NCBI RefSeq assembly: GCF_001571405.1 | Contig: NZ_BCNX01000004.1 | Span: 1 to 64,000, forward strand | DNA: 64,000 nucleotides | Reading direction: 5' to 3' | From: Methanoculleus thermophilus | GTDB lineage: Archaea > Halobacteriota > Methanomicrobia > Methanomicrobiales > Methanoculleaceae | Part shown: positions 53,822 through 62,529 of the stretch, piece after piece | How positions within the stretch are numbered: position 1 is the stretch's first letter | Layout: each line of letters starts with the position of its first letter | Notes under the pieces: model-generated | Database searches by the model: none | Told to the model about the DNA's origin: nothing | What the model saw: the letters and a program-made list of their open reading frames with translations, nothing else | Program-made: the position numbers and the translations under genes

Positions 53822-54757
53822 ATGACGGCGGCGGTACCCTGGCTCCCCGTCCTCGGCAACGGAGGGCACATCAAAGCGACGACACACGAACTGGTCATTG
53901 CATACGGGAATAAGACCCAGCGGTATCCCATCCAGGAGGTGAAGCACCTCCTGGTCGTCGGCGGCCATACCCTGCACACCTCAGCGGTGACGAACCTTCT
54001 CAAAGCCGGCGCTGTCATCACCTTCTTTGATGTCGACGGCACGCCCGTAGGACACCTCTCCCCCTACGGCTATCAGCCGGATGAGAGGGTGCGCCGCGCT
54101 CAGGAGCAGGCTTCGCCCCACCGGTTTGCGCAGTCTCTTGCAACGGCCAGCCTCCAGTCCCGGCTCCTCCTCCTTGAGGAACTCTACGGCCTCACCGGGC
54201 AGGATATCTTCTATGCAGGCGAACTCGACTTCCTCTACCAGGCCCGGGAGGAGCTTGCAGCCTCGGTCACCATGGATGAACTGCGGAGGCTCTCCCGCCT
54301 GACCAGCGATATGTACTATGAGATCCTCTCCCGCACGCTTCCGCCGGAGCTCGGGTTCCGGCGCAGGGCAGGCCGACCATACCAGGACCCAGTCAATGCC
54401 ATGTTTTCACTGGGGTATGCAATGCTTTACGGCAACTGTTCTGTCTCTCTGATCGGGGCCCATCTCAATCTCGATCATGGCATGCTCCATGTGGGTCCAG
54501 GAAGCCTCGTCTACGATCTCATGGAACCGCTCAAAGCCACGATGGTGGACCGTACCGTCCTCCGATTTGTCCGAAGCGAGATCACGGATAAAGATTACGA
54601 GCGCAGTGAAAAACGATGTTACCTTGATGCGAACTTCTCATCCCGACTGGTTGCAGCGCTCCGTGAGTCTATCGACCAATCTCGAATCGATGCGCAGGTG
54701 CGTATCCTGCTGGATGCGCTTCTTACGAACGCGGAGTTTCATGTACTGTACTGGTAA
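53822..54757 (+). CDS. Stand-alone Cas1-family protein (Cas1-solo)
   Basis: A 311-residue Cas1 integrase-family protein without any cas2, effector genes or CRISPR array in the window. The N-terminal beta domain ends at about residue 80 (VKHLLVVGGHTLHTSAVTNLLKAGAVITFFD). The helical domain holds RPYQDPVNAMFSLGYAMLYG, then GMLHVGPGSLVYDLMEP with His223, Asp232 and Glu235 in the places of the catalytic His and Asp. The loop between them is about three residues shorter than usual. In the helix where Cas1 has the catalytic Glu (LxGxEG), this protein reads MDELRRLSRLTS, putting Ser158 there. It may therefore be inactive as an integrase or be a structural or binding protein. No polymerase or inverted repeats of a casposon are seen. 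Cas1 genes outside CRISPR loci are known in Methanomicrobiales. Confidence 0.85.
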   Translation: MTAAVPWLPVLGNGGHIKATTHELVIAYGNKTQRYPIQEVKHLLVVGGHTLHTSAVTNLLKAGAVITFFDVDGTPVGHLSPYGYQPDERVRRAQEQASPHRFAQSLATASLQSRLLLLEELYGLTGQDIFYAGELDFLYQAREELAASVTMDELRRLSRLTSDMYYEILSRTLPPELGFRRRAGRPYQDPVNAMFSLGYAMLYGNCSVSLIGAHLNLDHGMLHVGPGSLVYDLMEPLKATMVDRTVLRFVRSEITDKDYERSEKRCYLDANFSSRLVAALRESIDQSRIDAQVRILLDALLTNAEFHVLYW

Positions 54758-55029
54758 CCGCCCCGCTGAATAATGAACCCCGGGTATGGGGCTGCAGGGG
54801 AGATCTCCTGCTGCGAGAGGTCTCTGATGACGACCCGGGGGCACCCATACAGCATGGAGACGAACTTGTCGAGGATGACGGGTTCGCCGGTCGCAGTGAT
54901 CAATACCGTCCCGTCAGGGAGGTTCATCACCTCCCCGCCGACGCCGAGATTGGTCGCAATCTTCTTGATGCACGCACGAAACCCAACGCCCTGGACTCGT
55001 CCCGATATCCGGATCTCGATCGTCTTCAC
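54739..55029 (-). CDS. acyP: Acylphosphatase
   Basis: A 96-residue enzyme hydrolysing acyl phosphates. RISGRVQGVGFRACIKK holds the phosphate-binding loop and catalytic Arg; GGEVMNLPDGTVLI supplies the catalytic Asn. It is coupled to the upstream solenoid gene by a GTGA overlap and its 3' end overlaps cas1 by 19 bases (convergent). Confidence 0.9.
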   Translation of the reverse strand: MKTIEIRISGRVQGVGFRACIKKIATNLGVGGEVMNLPDGTVLITATGEPVILDKFVSMLYGCPRVVIRDLSQQEISPAAPYPGFIIQRGGYQYST

Positions 55030-58000
55030 AGCCAGTGCTCCTGGATGATCCTCATCGACATATCAAGTTCGTCGTAGACCTCGTCGCGGATTGTCGAGTC
55101 GCGAATATTGAGCGCCTCGCCCACAGCCATATCGAGGAGCTCCCTGGATCGGTCCTCGTAGCGCTCTGCATAAAGCCGGCATGCCATATCCCCGAGGACA
55201 AAGGCGCGTCGTGAGAGCGGTCTGATAATCCGTGCCTCTTCAAGCGCGCAAAGCAGCATTCTATCTGCAACCTCATGCTGCATTGCGCTCCTGGCGATGA
55301 GGTAGAGTTCCGTGTAGTATGTCGCTCGTTTTGCTCGATCCGGTACCGCGCGTATTGCCCGATCAAGCGCGACCATATCCTTCGTGGTGTAATTGCCGTT
55401 CCGGATCTTGTCTCGACAATCCAGGATCCTGCCATAAACCGTGTTCTTCCACGATTGGGGCATCTCCTGTTCGAGCTGAACCATCAGGTTGTATCGGATC
55501 CTGTCGTCGTCAATTGCGGAGACGATATCGACAGCCCGTTGTTGAATGATTGGTTTTCCGCTCTTCCGGTAGAACGAGAAGAGCATCTGGGCCATTCGTT
55601 GGCGGGTCATGGAGACGATGAATGGTATCTGTACGTATCCCGCAGTTTTCTCCATGCCGTCCAGCAGTTCGTCGATCTCTTCTTCATCTCCGTAGGTTTC
55701 AGCGAACTGCGCCACATCGTAGAGCATCGAGAGCCGGATATACGGGGAAGGGATGCTCACCACGGTGTGGCACATGGCCGAGAGGATCTCTTTTCGCTGT
55801 GTTGGTTCGCTGACCATATCAAAGACTGCAGCAAGGGCGTCCACATACTCGACCGGATCCTCGATCCCGCTGACCTGCTCAATTGCCCAGTCTATGTCCT
55901 GCTCCTGCCGGTTGATGGCGTTGATGCTTCTTGCAGCATAAATCAGGTTCTTCCTGATGAATGCCTCCTGTTCCGGTCCGACCAACTCGAGCATACCCTG
56001 TGCCTCGGTGAGGTAACCTCTTGCCGCATCGTGATCGATCCCGGCCATAAGCCCAGCAAGGTCGGAGAGCATGATTGCACTGATGGACGGCTCGGTGATG
56101 GTGCCGATGGTCTCATGCAGTCTTTTGATGATCTTTTCAGCCCGCTCGGCATTACCGAGGGCCGAGTAGGCGCTTACAATCCGGTACATCCCGGAGTATC
56201 GCGCATAGACATCGCCGGTGTGCTCGAGGAGACGGTACATCAACTCTAGGACCTGCGATGATGCAGTAGCTCCTTCGATCCCCTCGAGTAGATATGCAGT
56301 CACCTCGTAGGGGTCGGCCGAATCAAATTCTTTGACGTAATCGGTGAAGAACGTGAGGAGACGCTGGATCATGGCGGTCCGCTCATACTCTCCCTCTATC
56401 TCCAGGGAAAAGAGAGTCATAGGGACAGCAAAGATTGGACTCCTGTAGATCTGCGTATACTCGAGCATAATGTCGACGTAACTTGCTATCTTGATCGAGA
56501 TCTCTTCACGCGGCGTATTGGTCTTGAGGAGATTGAGCGCAATTTCGAACGGCTCCATCATATTCTCAAAGATCTTGGCTTTCCCCTGGGAGAGCTGGTC
56601 TGCTGCCTGCAGGCTCCCAACGCGGACATAACCCTCGATGAGCGGATCAATCAACTGCCGCTGCAGGGAAGGATCGGTGATCTGTGAGAGTATCTGGGTT
56701 GCCTCATCGAGCGCCCGGAGCGAGAGCTGCTCGATTCCATACATGATCAGGCCGTGGATAACCTTGCCCATCGTGAAGAGACAGTAGTCCCGCTCCAGGA
56801 GTGATGAGGTAAGAACCCGCATCCCGTGGAGAAGGTCGAGGTCACTGTCCTCCACCGCGAGTATGGCTGCCTGGTCCACGATGCCGCCCAGCGCCTCTGC
56901 TCTGGCCCGCTGGTCCATGATCTCGCAGGTAAGCCCGGTTGAGCGCCGGAGAAGATCCCGGTCTTTCCGGGAGACCCCGGTCCGAGCCATCTCGACGACG
57001 ATGGCCGAGATCGCCTGTTCACGCAGGGCCTGTTCCTCAATCTGGCTTACGAGATCCACAAGGGCGGATGGATCCTTCTGGCGAACGAACCCACGCTCGA
57101 GCAGGATGTTGTTGCACTCAAAGAGCAGATTGTCCTGCGCATGGTGCGGCCTGACAAGTTCTTTTATAGCCGGTATGTGCCTGACGACCTCGTCAAAGTC
57201 ATACTCTTTGCAGAAGTCGGTCACCGCCTGGTGTACCAGCGAGTCGGCGATATCGATCTCCAGTGTGGCGAGGACATTCTCGCGAATGAGTTCGATCTCA
57301 TCACGTCGGATCCCCTCTTTGATCAGGCGGACACTGGTATCGAAAAATTGGGCGTTGATCCTCTCTACCCTGGTGCTGGCTTTCCTCATGACCTCGATTG
57401 CATGATAGAAGTCACCCATCCGCGAGAGTGCGTCGGTGATCTGCCGATAGAGATGGGCAGCCTTTGCTGGGTCGCAGGACTCATCGATGAGCGGTATGAT
57501 ATCAAGGAGGATGGTCGGGTTCCCGCTCTTCTCGACGACCGCAATCCCGGAGAGCACGATCTCTTCAATGGGAAGTTGGGTCTCCACTCCGCCCCGGGCA
57601 TTGAACTCGAACGCCTTCTCGAGGAACCAGCGCTCACCACTCCGCTCTGCCTTCTTTAAGAGCTCGATGACGAGGGTCTGACCTGCCCATGGCTTTTCGT
57701 CGTTGATCTTGAGCAGTTTGGTGTAGATCTGCTTCTTGTCCCGCTGGCGGTCGAGGAGATGTTCGGTCAGGATCGCGAGGACCTCTGTGCGCCGCTCATC
57801 CGTGATATCCGGGAGTGAGTCTATAATCCGCTCAATATCGGATATCTCTTTTTTAAGTGAGGATTTCCAGGCGGCATCCACAATATCTGCGATTGAATTG
57901 GTCCTCCGGATCTTTTGGTTGATCTCGGTGGCGCTTGCAAGACCCCGAATTACAAGGTCAATATTGCCGGACTCGATGCCGAAACCGGCGATCGCCCGGA

Positions 58001-58592
58001 CGATATCGGCGTGGAGCTGTGATTGTTTAGATATATCGTTGATCTCAGAGAGTAACTGGAGAGCGTGCTGCATGATCTCGATATTCTGGTATTTCTGTCC
58101 GTACTGAATGAGGAGCGGGATTATATCGGAGAGTATTGCAGAGCGGTATTTACGAATGCTGATATTGTCAAATGTTTCCCCCCCTTTCTCGATATAGTGG
58201 ATGTCTCCAGTATCGACTGCTGTCTGTATAAAGTCACGGGAGATCTCGGCGAGGATGTCGGACTGATGGCTCTTACGGTCAAGTTTGTCGATCAGGGTGA
58301 AGATTGCATTAAACCATGCTTCATCCTTATTCTGGATGTAAAGCGTGGTAGCACGCCGGATCAGGGAAAATATTTCATCTTTGGTCGGCTCGACGAGTTG
58401 ACTTAAGAATTCTGGCTGGTTTCCTTCGAATGCAGCCTCAGTCAGGGCTGCGTTCATCTGCTCGTAGAGTGATTTCCTCTCCTTTCGTGTCTGGGTCTCT
58501 GAGATATCTGAAACTACCTTTTCAAGTTCACGCAGATCACCGGAAGAGATAGCCGAACTAATCTTCTGTTTTATCTGCAGTTTTCCGTTCAT
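55026..58592 (-). CDS. Very large alpha-helical repeat protein of unknown function
   Basis: A cytoplasmic protein of about 1188 residues, almost wholly amphipathic helices of 15-20 residues in pairs, giving a TPR/HEAT-like solenoid without a single clear consensus. No signal peptide, membrane span, ATPase or nuclease motif is seen. Words such as ALxxIVDQAA, YxRIVSAYSALGNAERAEKIIKRL and LSDLAGLMAGIDHDAARGYL resemble TPR/SEL1-like units. ATG 58592 has GGGGAG 11 bases upstream and is preferred to TTG 58601. Coupled to acylphosphatase. Likely a scaffold; partners unknown. Confidence 0.75.
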   Translation of the reverse strand: MNGKLQIKQKISSAISSGDLRELEKVVSDISETQTRKERKSLYEQMNAALTEAAFEGNQPEFLSQLVEPTKDEIFSLIRRATTLYIQNKDEAWFNAIFTLIDKLDRKSHQSDILAEISRDFIQTAVDTGDIHYIEKGGETFDNISIRKYRSAILSDIIPLLIQYGQKYQNIEIMQHALQLLSEINDISKQSQLHADIVRAIAGFGIESGNIDLVIRGLASATEINQKIRRTNSIADIVDAAWKSSLKKEISDIERIIDSLPDITDERRTEVLAILTEHLLDRQRDKKQIYTKLLKINDEKPWAGQTLVIELLKKAERSGERWFLEKAFEFNARGGVETQLPIEEIVLSGIAVVEKSGNPTILLDIIPLIDESCDPAKAAHLYRQITDALSRMGDFYHAIEVMRKASTRVERINAQFFDTSVRLIKEGIRRDEIELIRENVLATLEIDIADSLVHQAVTDFCKEYDFDEVVRHIPAIKELVRPHHAQDNLLFECNNILLERGFVRQKDPSALVDLVSQIEEQALREQAISAIVVEMARTGVSRKDRDLLRRSTGLTCEIMDQRARAEALGGIVDQAAILAVEDSDLDLLHGMRVLTSSLLERDYCLFTMGKVIHGLIMYGIEQLSLRALDEATQILSQITDPSLQRQLIDPLIEGYVRVGSLQAADQLSQGKAKIFENMMEPFEIALNLLKTNTPREEISIKIASYVDIMLEYTQIYRSPIFAVPMTLFSLEIEGEYERTAMIQRLLTFFTDYVKEFDSADPYEVTAYLLEGIEGATASSQVLELMYRLLEHTGDVYARYSGMYRIVSAYSALGNAERAEKIIKRLHETIGTITEPSISAIMLSDLAGLMAGIDHDAARGYLTEAQGMLELVGPEQEAFIRKNLIYAARSINAINRQEQDIDWAIEQVSGIEDPVEYVDALAAVFDMVSEPTQRKEILSAMCHTVVSIPSPYIRLSMLYDVAQFAETYGDEEEIDELLDGMEKTAGYVQIPFIVSMTRQRMAQMLFSFYRKSGKPIIQQRAVDIVSAIDDDRIRYNLMVQLEQEMPQSWKNTVYGRILDCRDKIRNGNYTTKDMVALDRAIRAVPDRAKRATYYTELYLIARSAMQHEVADRMLLCALEEARIIRPLSRRAFVLGDMACRLYAERYEDRSRELLDMAVGEALNIRDSTIRDEVYDELDMSMRIIQEHWL

Positions 58593-58805
58593 TTCAATCA
58601 ACGCTCCCCAATGGCTTCTGCATCATGCATATTCATCATCAGATATATAGGTTGCCCCCCTCCAGCAAGAAATTTTTTTATGGAGAATTAGTGAGATCTT
58701 CCAAAATACTGGGGATATGTTAGATGATAAGAGTCTCTTGCTGCACCCTGAATGAAATGCTTATAGCAGGTTGGACTCATCTAACAAGACTCGATAAGGA
58801 AGTGA

Positions 58806-60164
58806 TTATGCCTTCTTGATGGCCTGTATGACCTCCTGATACATGCTCTTTGCAACGTCTGGATCTTTTGATTCTATCATAATCCTGATCATCGGTTCCG
58901 TGCCTGACGCCCGCACCAGTGCCCAGACGCCGTCTCTGATGATCTTAATGCCATCAATCTTCTCGATGGTCTCCCCTGAAAATGCCTTTTCGATAGCGCG
59001 GACCAGCGTGGCAGGATCCTCTGTGTGATACTTCTCTTTGACCAGATGGTATGCTGGAAGTTCGTCGAGAATATCCGAGAGCCTTTTGCCGCGGTTATCC
59101 GCGAGAACTGCGACCATCATCGCGGCAGTCATGCCTCCGTCCCGGCAGAACTGGTGATCGGAATAGATCAGGCCGCCGTTTCCCTCACCCCCAAAGGAGA
59201 CTTTCTTTCCCTTACCGATCAGTTCGATCATCCTGCGTGCGACATAGATGCTTCCCACGGGAGTATAATCAACACTGCACCCGTGTTTCTGCGCGATATC
59301 CTGGATAAGCCTGGAGGTGGCGACCGGGGTGACGATGAGTCCGCCGGGATTCCTGCGGCAGACGTAGTCCTCGATCAGGCCAAACTCGTAGTTCTCTTCT
59401 ATATAGCGTCCTTTGTTATCGACAAAGACCGCCCGGTCGGCGTCACCGTCGTGCGCCACGCCAAAGTCGGCCCCCGTGGCGACAACCATCTCAGAGAGTG
59501 GTTTGAGCCCTTCGGGGGTCGGTTCGGGCAGCCGGCCCGGGAAGGTGCCATCGAGCTGGGCGTTGATGGTATGGACCCGGCAGCCCATCCTTGAGAGAAT
59601 TATCGGTGTGGTTAACGCCGCAGGTCCGGAGCCCGGGTCGACGACGACGGTTATCCCCTCCCCGATCCCTGCCGGGAAGTGTTCCACAATGGCCTGGATG
59701 TACTCGTTGAGCCTCTCGGGGGCTGCGGTCTCTCTCCCCACGCTGTCCCAGGTGGCTGTCTCAAACAGATTGTTAAAGAACCGGTCCTCGAGCTGGATGA
59801 TCTCATCATCGGACATCTCGGTACCGTCTGCCTCGATGATCTTGACACCGTTGTACTCTGGTGGGTTGTGGGATGCGGTTATCATCGCGCCGCCGGCAAA
59901 CTCGTTGGTCTTTATGATATACTGCAGGGCCGGGGTGGGTAGAATGCCCATATCCACCACATCGCACCCGGTCATGAGGAGCCCGGCCTTGAGGGCGTGG
60001 ACCAGGGCCTCGCCGGACGTCCGTGTATCTCTGCCGACTGCGATCGTTCCTTTTCTCATCGATCCGAGTGCGGCGCCGATCTTGAGGACAAGGGCCGGTG
60101 TCATCCTCTCACCGATCACGCCCCGCACCCCGTTCGTTCCAAACATTCGTTTTCCGTTTCGCAT
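58806..60164 (-). CDS. glmM: Phosphoglucosamine mutase / phosphomannomutase
   Basis: An alpha-D-phosphohexomutase of about 452 residues. FGTNGVRGVIGERMTP starts the family; ITASHNPPEYNGVK holds the phosphoserine, AHDGDADRAVF the metal-binding Asp residues, GEGNGGLIYS the sugar loop and RASGTEPMIRI the phosphate loop. GlmM-type archaeal enzymes make glucosamine 1-phosphate for surface glycans; phosphomannomutase activity is also possible. ATG 60164 has GGAG 11 bases upstream; GTG 60173, overlapping the mobB stop, is the alternative. Confidence 0.9.
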   Translation of the reverse strand: MRNGKRMFGTNGVRGVIGERMTPALVLKIGAALGSMRKGTIAVGRDTRTSGEALVHALKAGLLMTGCDVVDMGILPTPALQYIIKTNEFAGGAMITASHNPPEYNGVKIIEADGTEMSDDEIIQLEDRFFNNLFETATWDSVGRETAAPERLNEYIQAIVEHFPAGIGEGITVVVDPGSGPAALTTPIILSRMGCRVHTINAQLDGTFPGRLPEPTPEGLKPLSEMVVATGADFGVAHDGDADRAVFVDNKGRYIEENYEFGLIEDYVCRRNPGGLIVTPVATSRLIQDIAQKHGCSVDYTPVGSIYVARRMIELIGKGKKVSFGGEGNGGLIYSDHQFCRDGGMTAAMMVAVLADNRGKRLSDILDELPAYHLVKEKYHTEDPATLVRAIEKAFSGETIEKIDGIKIIRDGVWALVRASGTEPMIRIMIESKDPDVAKSMYQEVIQAIKKA

Positions 60165-60169
60165 CAATC

Positions 60170-60925
60170 TCACTTCTCCACGTCGTGCAGTTCCCGTTTC
60201 AGTCGATCGATAGCGTTGCTGGCGGCAGCAAACGCTTCTGCTCTACGCTCTGAAAGTATAGCAATATATGCTATATCATCCCCTGCATAGAGCCGCCCTT
60301 TGCGGTGATAGGCCCGTGCGCCGATGATCCCGGGAGTGGACTCCATCTCCTGGCGGATATCCTCTATCAGGGCATCGACGGTCTCGTCGAACTCGAGGTC
60401 CTCGATATGCTCGGTGCCGATCCTCTCCCGGACGATCTCACTGAGCGTGAGGATGACCCCGGCATGCGAGACCCCATGCTCACGTCTCAGTTCTTTGACC
60501 AGTCCCTCGGTGGTATAGTAGTTCTCGAACCTCTCGAGTACGGCTATTACCTCATCGACGGTGGGGTTGCGGAGCACGACATTCTCGCTGGCGAGGTCGC
60601 CGATCACGATCCTTGGAAACTGCCGGGACTTGAACCCCTCAAGTATGGCGTAGTCAACCCCGGCATTGCAGAATACTTCCAGCGTGGAGTCCAGATCGTT
60701 CTCACGTCGGATGAGGACGGATTTGTCATCGTCAACACCGCAGGAGAGAGCAGCGTGTGAGTCATAATAGACGGTGGTGTCCTTCCCTGGTTCGAGCGCA
60801 AACCCGTGGTGTCCCAGGTGCTTGACCACCCCGACGACCCCGTGCGCGGAGAGCGCCGGGATCAGGCTCTTTATGAATGTGGTCTTTCCAGCATTCGATC
60901 GACCGACGATCTGAATGATCTTCAT
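60170..60925 (-). CDS. mobB: MobB-type GTPase fused to a MoaE-like C-terminal domain
   Basis: A 251-residue protein. Residues 1-150 are MobB, which helps attach guanine dinucleotide to molybdopterin: IIQIVGRSNAGKTTFIKSLIPAL is the P-loop and VDYAILEGFKSRQFPRIVIG the second motif. After about residue 195, GARAYHRKGRLYAGDDIAYIAILSERRAEAFAAASNAIDRLKREL resembles the last part of MoaE, the molybdopterin synthase large subunit, but the chain ends before the catalytic lysine region (K-K-E), so MoaE activity is doubtful. Methanogens need this cofactor for formylmethanofuran and formate dehydrogenases. Coupled to DUF5806 and glmM. Confidence 0.85.
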   Translation of the reverse strand: MKIIQIVGRSNAGKTTFIKSLIPALSAHGVVGVVKHLGHHGFALEPGKDTTVYYDSHAALSCGVDDDKSVLIRRENDLDSTLEVFCNAGVDYAILEGFKSRQFPRIVIGDLASENVVLRNPTVDEVIAVLERFENYYTTEGLVKELRREHGVSHAGVILTLSEIVRERIGTEHIEDLEFDETVDALIEDIRQEMESTPGIIGARAYHRKGRLYAGDDIAYIAILSERRAEAFAAASNAIDRLKRELHDVEK

Positions 60926-61470
60926 GAGTCCTCCTTCTCTATCTGCTCACCTTCTTCTTCTTCTTGGCCAGGCCTGGACTTCAGGATGACCGCCGCGGCT
61001 TCGGCCACGCCCCGCATCACCTCGGTGATCCTGTCCTCGATCTCAATCTCGTCATCGATATTCAGGCTCGTCCCTTCGACCTCGAGCAGGAACCGGGCGA
61101 CTTCGCTTGCCTCAAAGAGGATCTCGTCGAGTTCTTCTGCAGTGAAAAAACCGCACATGGCCCCATAGAAGAATGTAGCACCTGCCTTCTTCACCTTCTT
61201 CTTAAACGAACTCCTTGCTTGGTTGACTGCCTGAGGGGTATATTTATCGAGCATAAACGGACAGAGATCCGGGAGGTTCTCGCCGATGAACGTCATCTCT
61301 GAGCCGCTGGTGGTCTTGAAGTCTGCACAGAGCCGTGCGATCGCCCATTCCCGGGCTGTGATGTGGGTATGTTTGCGTAAGAACTGGTTGACTCGCTGAT
61401 AGGTGGCGCCGTCCACTTTCTTGAATTTCTGGTATTTATTTAGGTCTTTAAAATCGGTAGAGTCTTCCAT
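60922..61470 (-). CDS. DUF5806-family protein
   Basis: A 182-residue soluble protein of a family shared by haloarchaea and methanomicrobia, function unknown. KKVDGATYQRVNQFLRKHTHITAREWAIARLCADFKT and GENLPDLCPFMLDKYTPQAVNQARSSFKKKVKKAGATFFYGAMCGFFTAEELDEI are its conserved blocks; the C-terminus is highly acidic. The helical pattern around TAREWAIARLCADF suggests a DNA-binding-type bundle, unproven. GAGGAT lies before the ATG; its stop overlaps mobB (ATGA). Confidence 0.8.
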   Translation of the reverse strand: MEDSTDFKDLNKYQKFKKVDGATYQRVNQFLRKHTHITAREWAIARLCADFKTTSGSEMTFIGENLPDLCPFMLDKYTPQAVNQARSSFKKKVKKAGATFFYGAMCGFFTAEELDEILFEASEVARFLLEVEGTSLNIDDEIEIEDRITEVMRGVAEAAAVILKSRPGQEEEEGEQIEKEDS

Positions 61471-61576
61471 TTTTCATATCCTCTTGTCTGTTTAGGTATT
61501 TCAATGGTGTTGGTCGAGTGAATGAGAATATCGGGTCATGCTAAGTTGAGGGCCTCGAAGTGTTCTGCAGGATCTG

Positions 61577-61594
61577 GTGGGAGATATCTCCCAC
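61577..61594. promoter_or_regulatory. Perfect 18-bp palindrome
   Basis: GTGGGAGATATCTCCCAC reads the same on both strands. It lies about 105 bases upstream of the DUF5806-mobB-glmM operon start, so it could be an operator for that operon or a symmetrical protein-binding site of the region. Confidence 0.45.
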
Positions 61595-62293
61595 TGGCTA
61601 CATGACCGCCCATGTCCCTCTGATATGCATAGCATTATGCGGTTTATAGGTGCCCCTTCGATCTCGTGAATGGGGGAGCAGTTTAGGCTCCTTACACTGC
61701 AGCAAGGATCAATTACGGCCCTTCTCGGGCGATTGATCCCCTATACGCGGCTTGGGGATTGTCGGCCCTGTGTGGGTTTTCTCTGGGGTGCTTGGTGCCA
61801 TCTTTTGGGGCGTTGTTCTGGATGGGTTTGCAGGTGATCTCTTCTTGGGGCATCTGCAAGTTCCAAATGGCTGGATAAATTGGCCTGGGCCGTAAGTGCT
61901 TGTGGGTGCGTACCTCCTCGGGGTGAAAGGGGCTTATGGTCGGCAAGCGGAACTCACGATAGGCGGATACGTGTCACTCGGCGTTAATTGGACGCTCCGC
62001 TCATTTGTATGCGATGTCCCGAAGGCCAGCAGGGGGTTCCGGGTGCCGTATTCTTGTGCTTGTGGGTGTTAACTGTCGGGCCGTCTTTGGTTCTCCACGT
62101 CTGTCCGGTTCGGGCGGCGCTATCTGCTTGTAATGGGGTAGCAACGTGGGCGGTATTTGGGATGCCTTAAGGTCCCTGATTGCCCTGGGTGTTGGTGGTT
62201 GTGATTGCGGGGCGATCTCGGGGGCTCGATGAGTTTTTTCGATCGCCGTATTGAGGTTGTGGCTCCCGATCGCGGACCTCGAGATGTAATGGA

Positions 62294-62494
62294 TCATCTG
62301 AAACGACGATCGGGCGTAAAATCGCGTTTGTAACGATAATTTATATACTGGTCCGGGGGCTCCCTGTTGCTTGAGGTGTTCCGGCGTTCACTTTCTCCCC
62401 GCACGGTGGGGGCTTCATATGCTGGGGGAAGAATGTATTCATCAGGGTCTGTATCCCAATCCACCGGGATAGCAGCCCCCATACCTCCTAACAC
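62294..62494 (-). CDS. Possible small protein of 66 residues
   Basis: GTG at 62494 is preceded at 4-5 bases by AGGAGGT, an ideal ribosome-binding site. The frame encodes MLGGMGAAIPVDWDTDPD and ends with basic, aromatic RYKRDFTPDRRFR. Composition is more protein-like than in the surrounding frames, but no family is recognised and the plus strand here also has promoter and terminator features. Treat as tentative. Confidence 0.3.
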   Translation of the reverse strand: MLGGMGAAIPVDWDTDPDEYILPPAYEAPTVRGESERRNTSSNREPPDQYINYRYKRDFTPDRRFR

Positions 62495-62529
62495 AGATAC
62501 CTCCTGTATCCATCAGAAATACTTTTTTT
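62338..62529 (+). ncRNA. Candidate untranslated RNA (TATA to T run)
   Basis: AATTTATATAC at 62338-62348 is a good TATA element and a run of seven T lies at 62523-62529. A plus-strand transcript of about 150 bases would contain GC-rich complementary stretches (for example CCCCGCACGGTGGGG near 62397). No known RNA family is recognised. The evidence is promoter and terminator spacing only. Confidence 0.25.

Noticed and set aside
53822-54757. cas1 as part of a CRISPR-Cas locus or casposon
   Set aside because: No direct-repeat array, cas2 or effector gene is seen in the window, and no family B polymerase, HNH nuclease or terminal inverted repeats flank it; neighbours are acylphosphatase and surface-protein genes.
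61990-62050. Possible SRP RNA helix-8 motif (GTCCCGAAGGCCAGCAG)
   Set aside because: Resembles the SRP core only loosely, and neither the 5' nor the 3' conserved parts of archaeal SRP RNA are found around it.
62001-62297. 98-codon minus-strand frame overlapping the stop of the tentative 66-residue gene
   Set aside because: Pro/Thr/His/Arg-rich sequence explained by the G/T skew of the plus strand; no ribosome-binding site or family.
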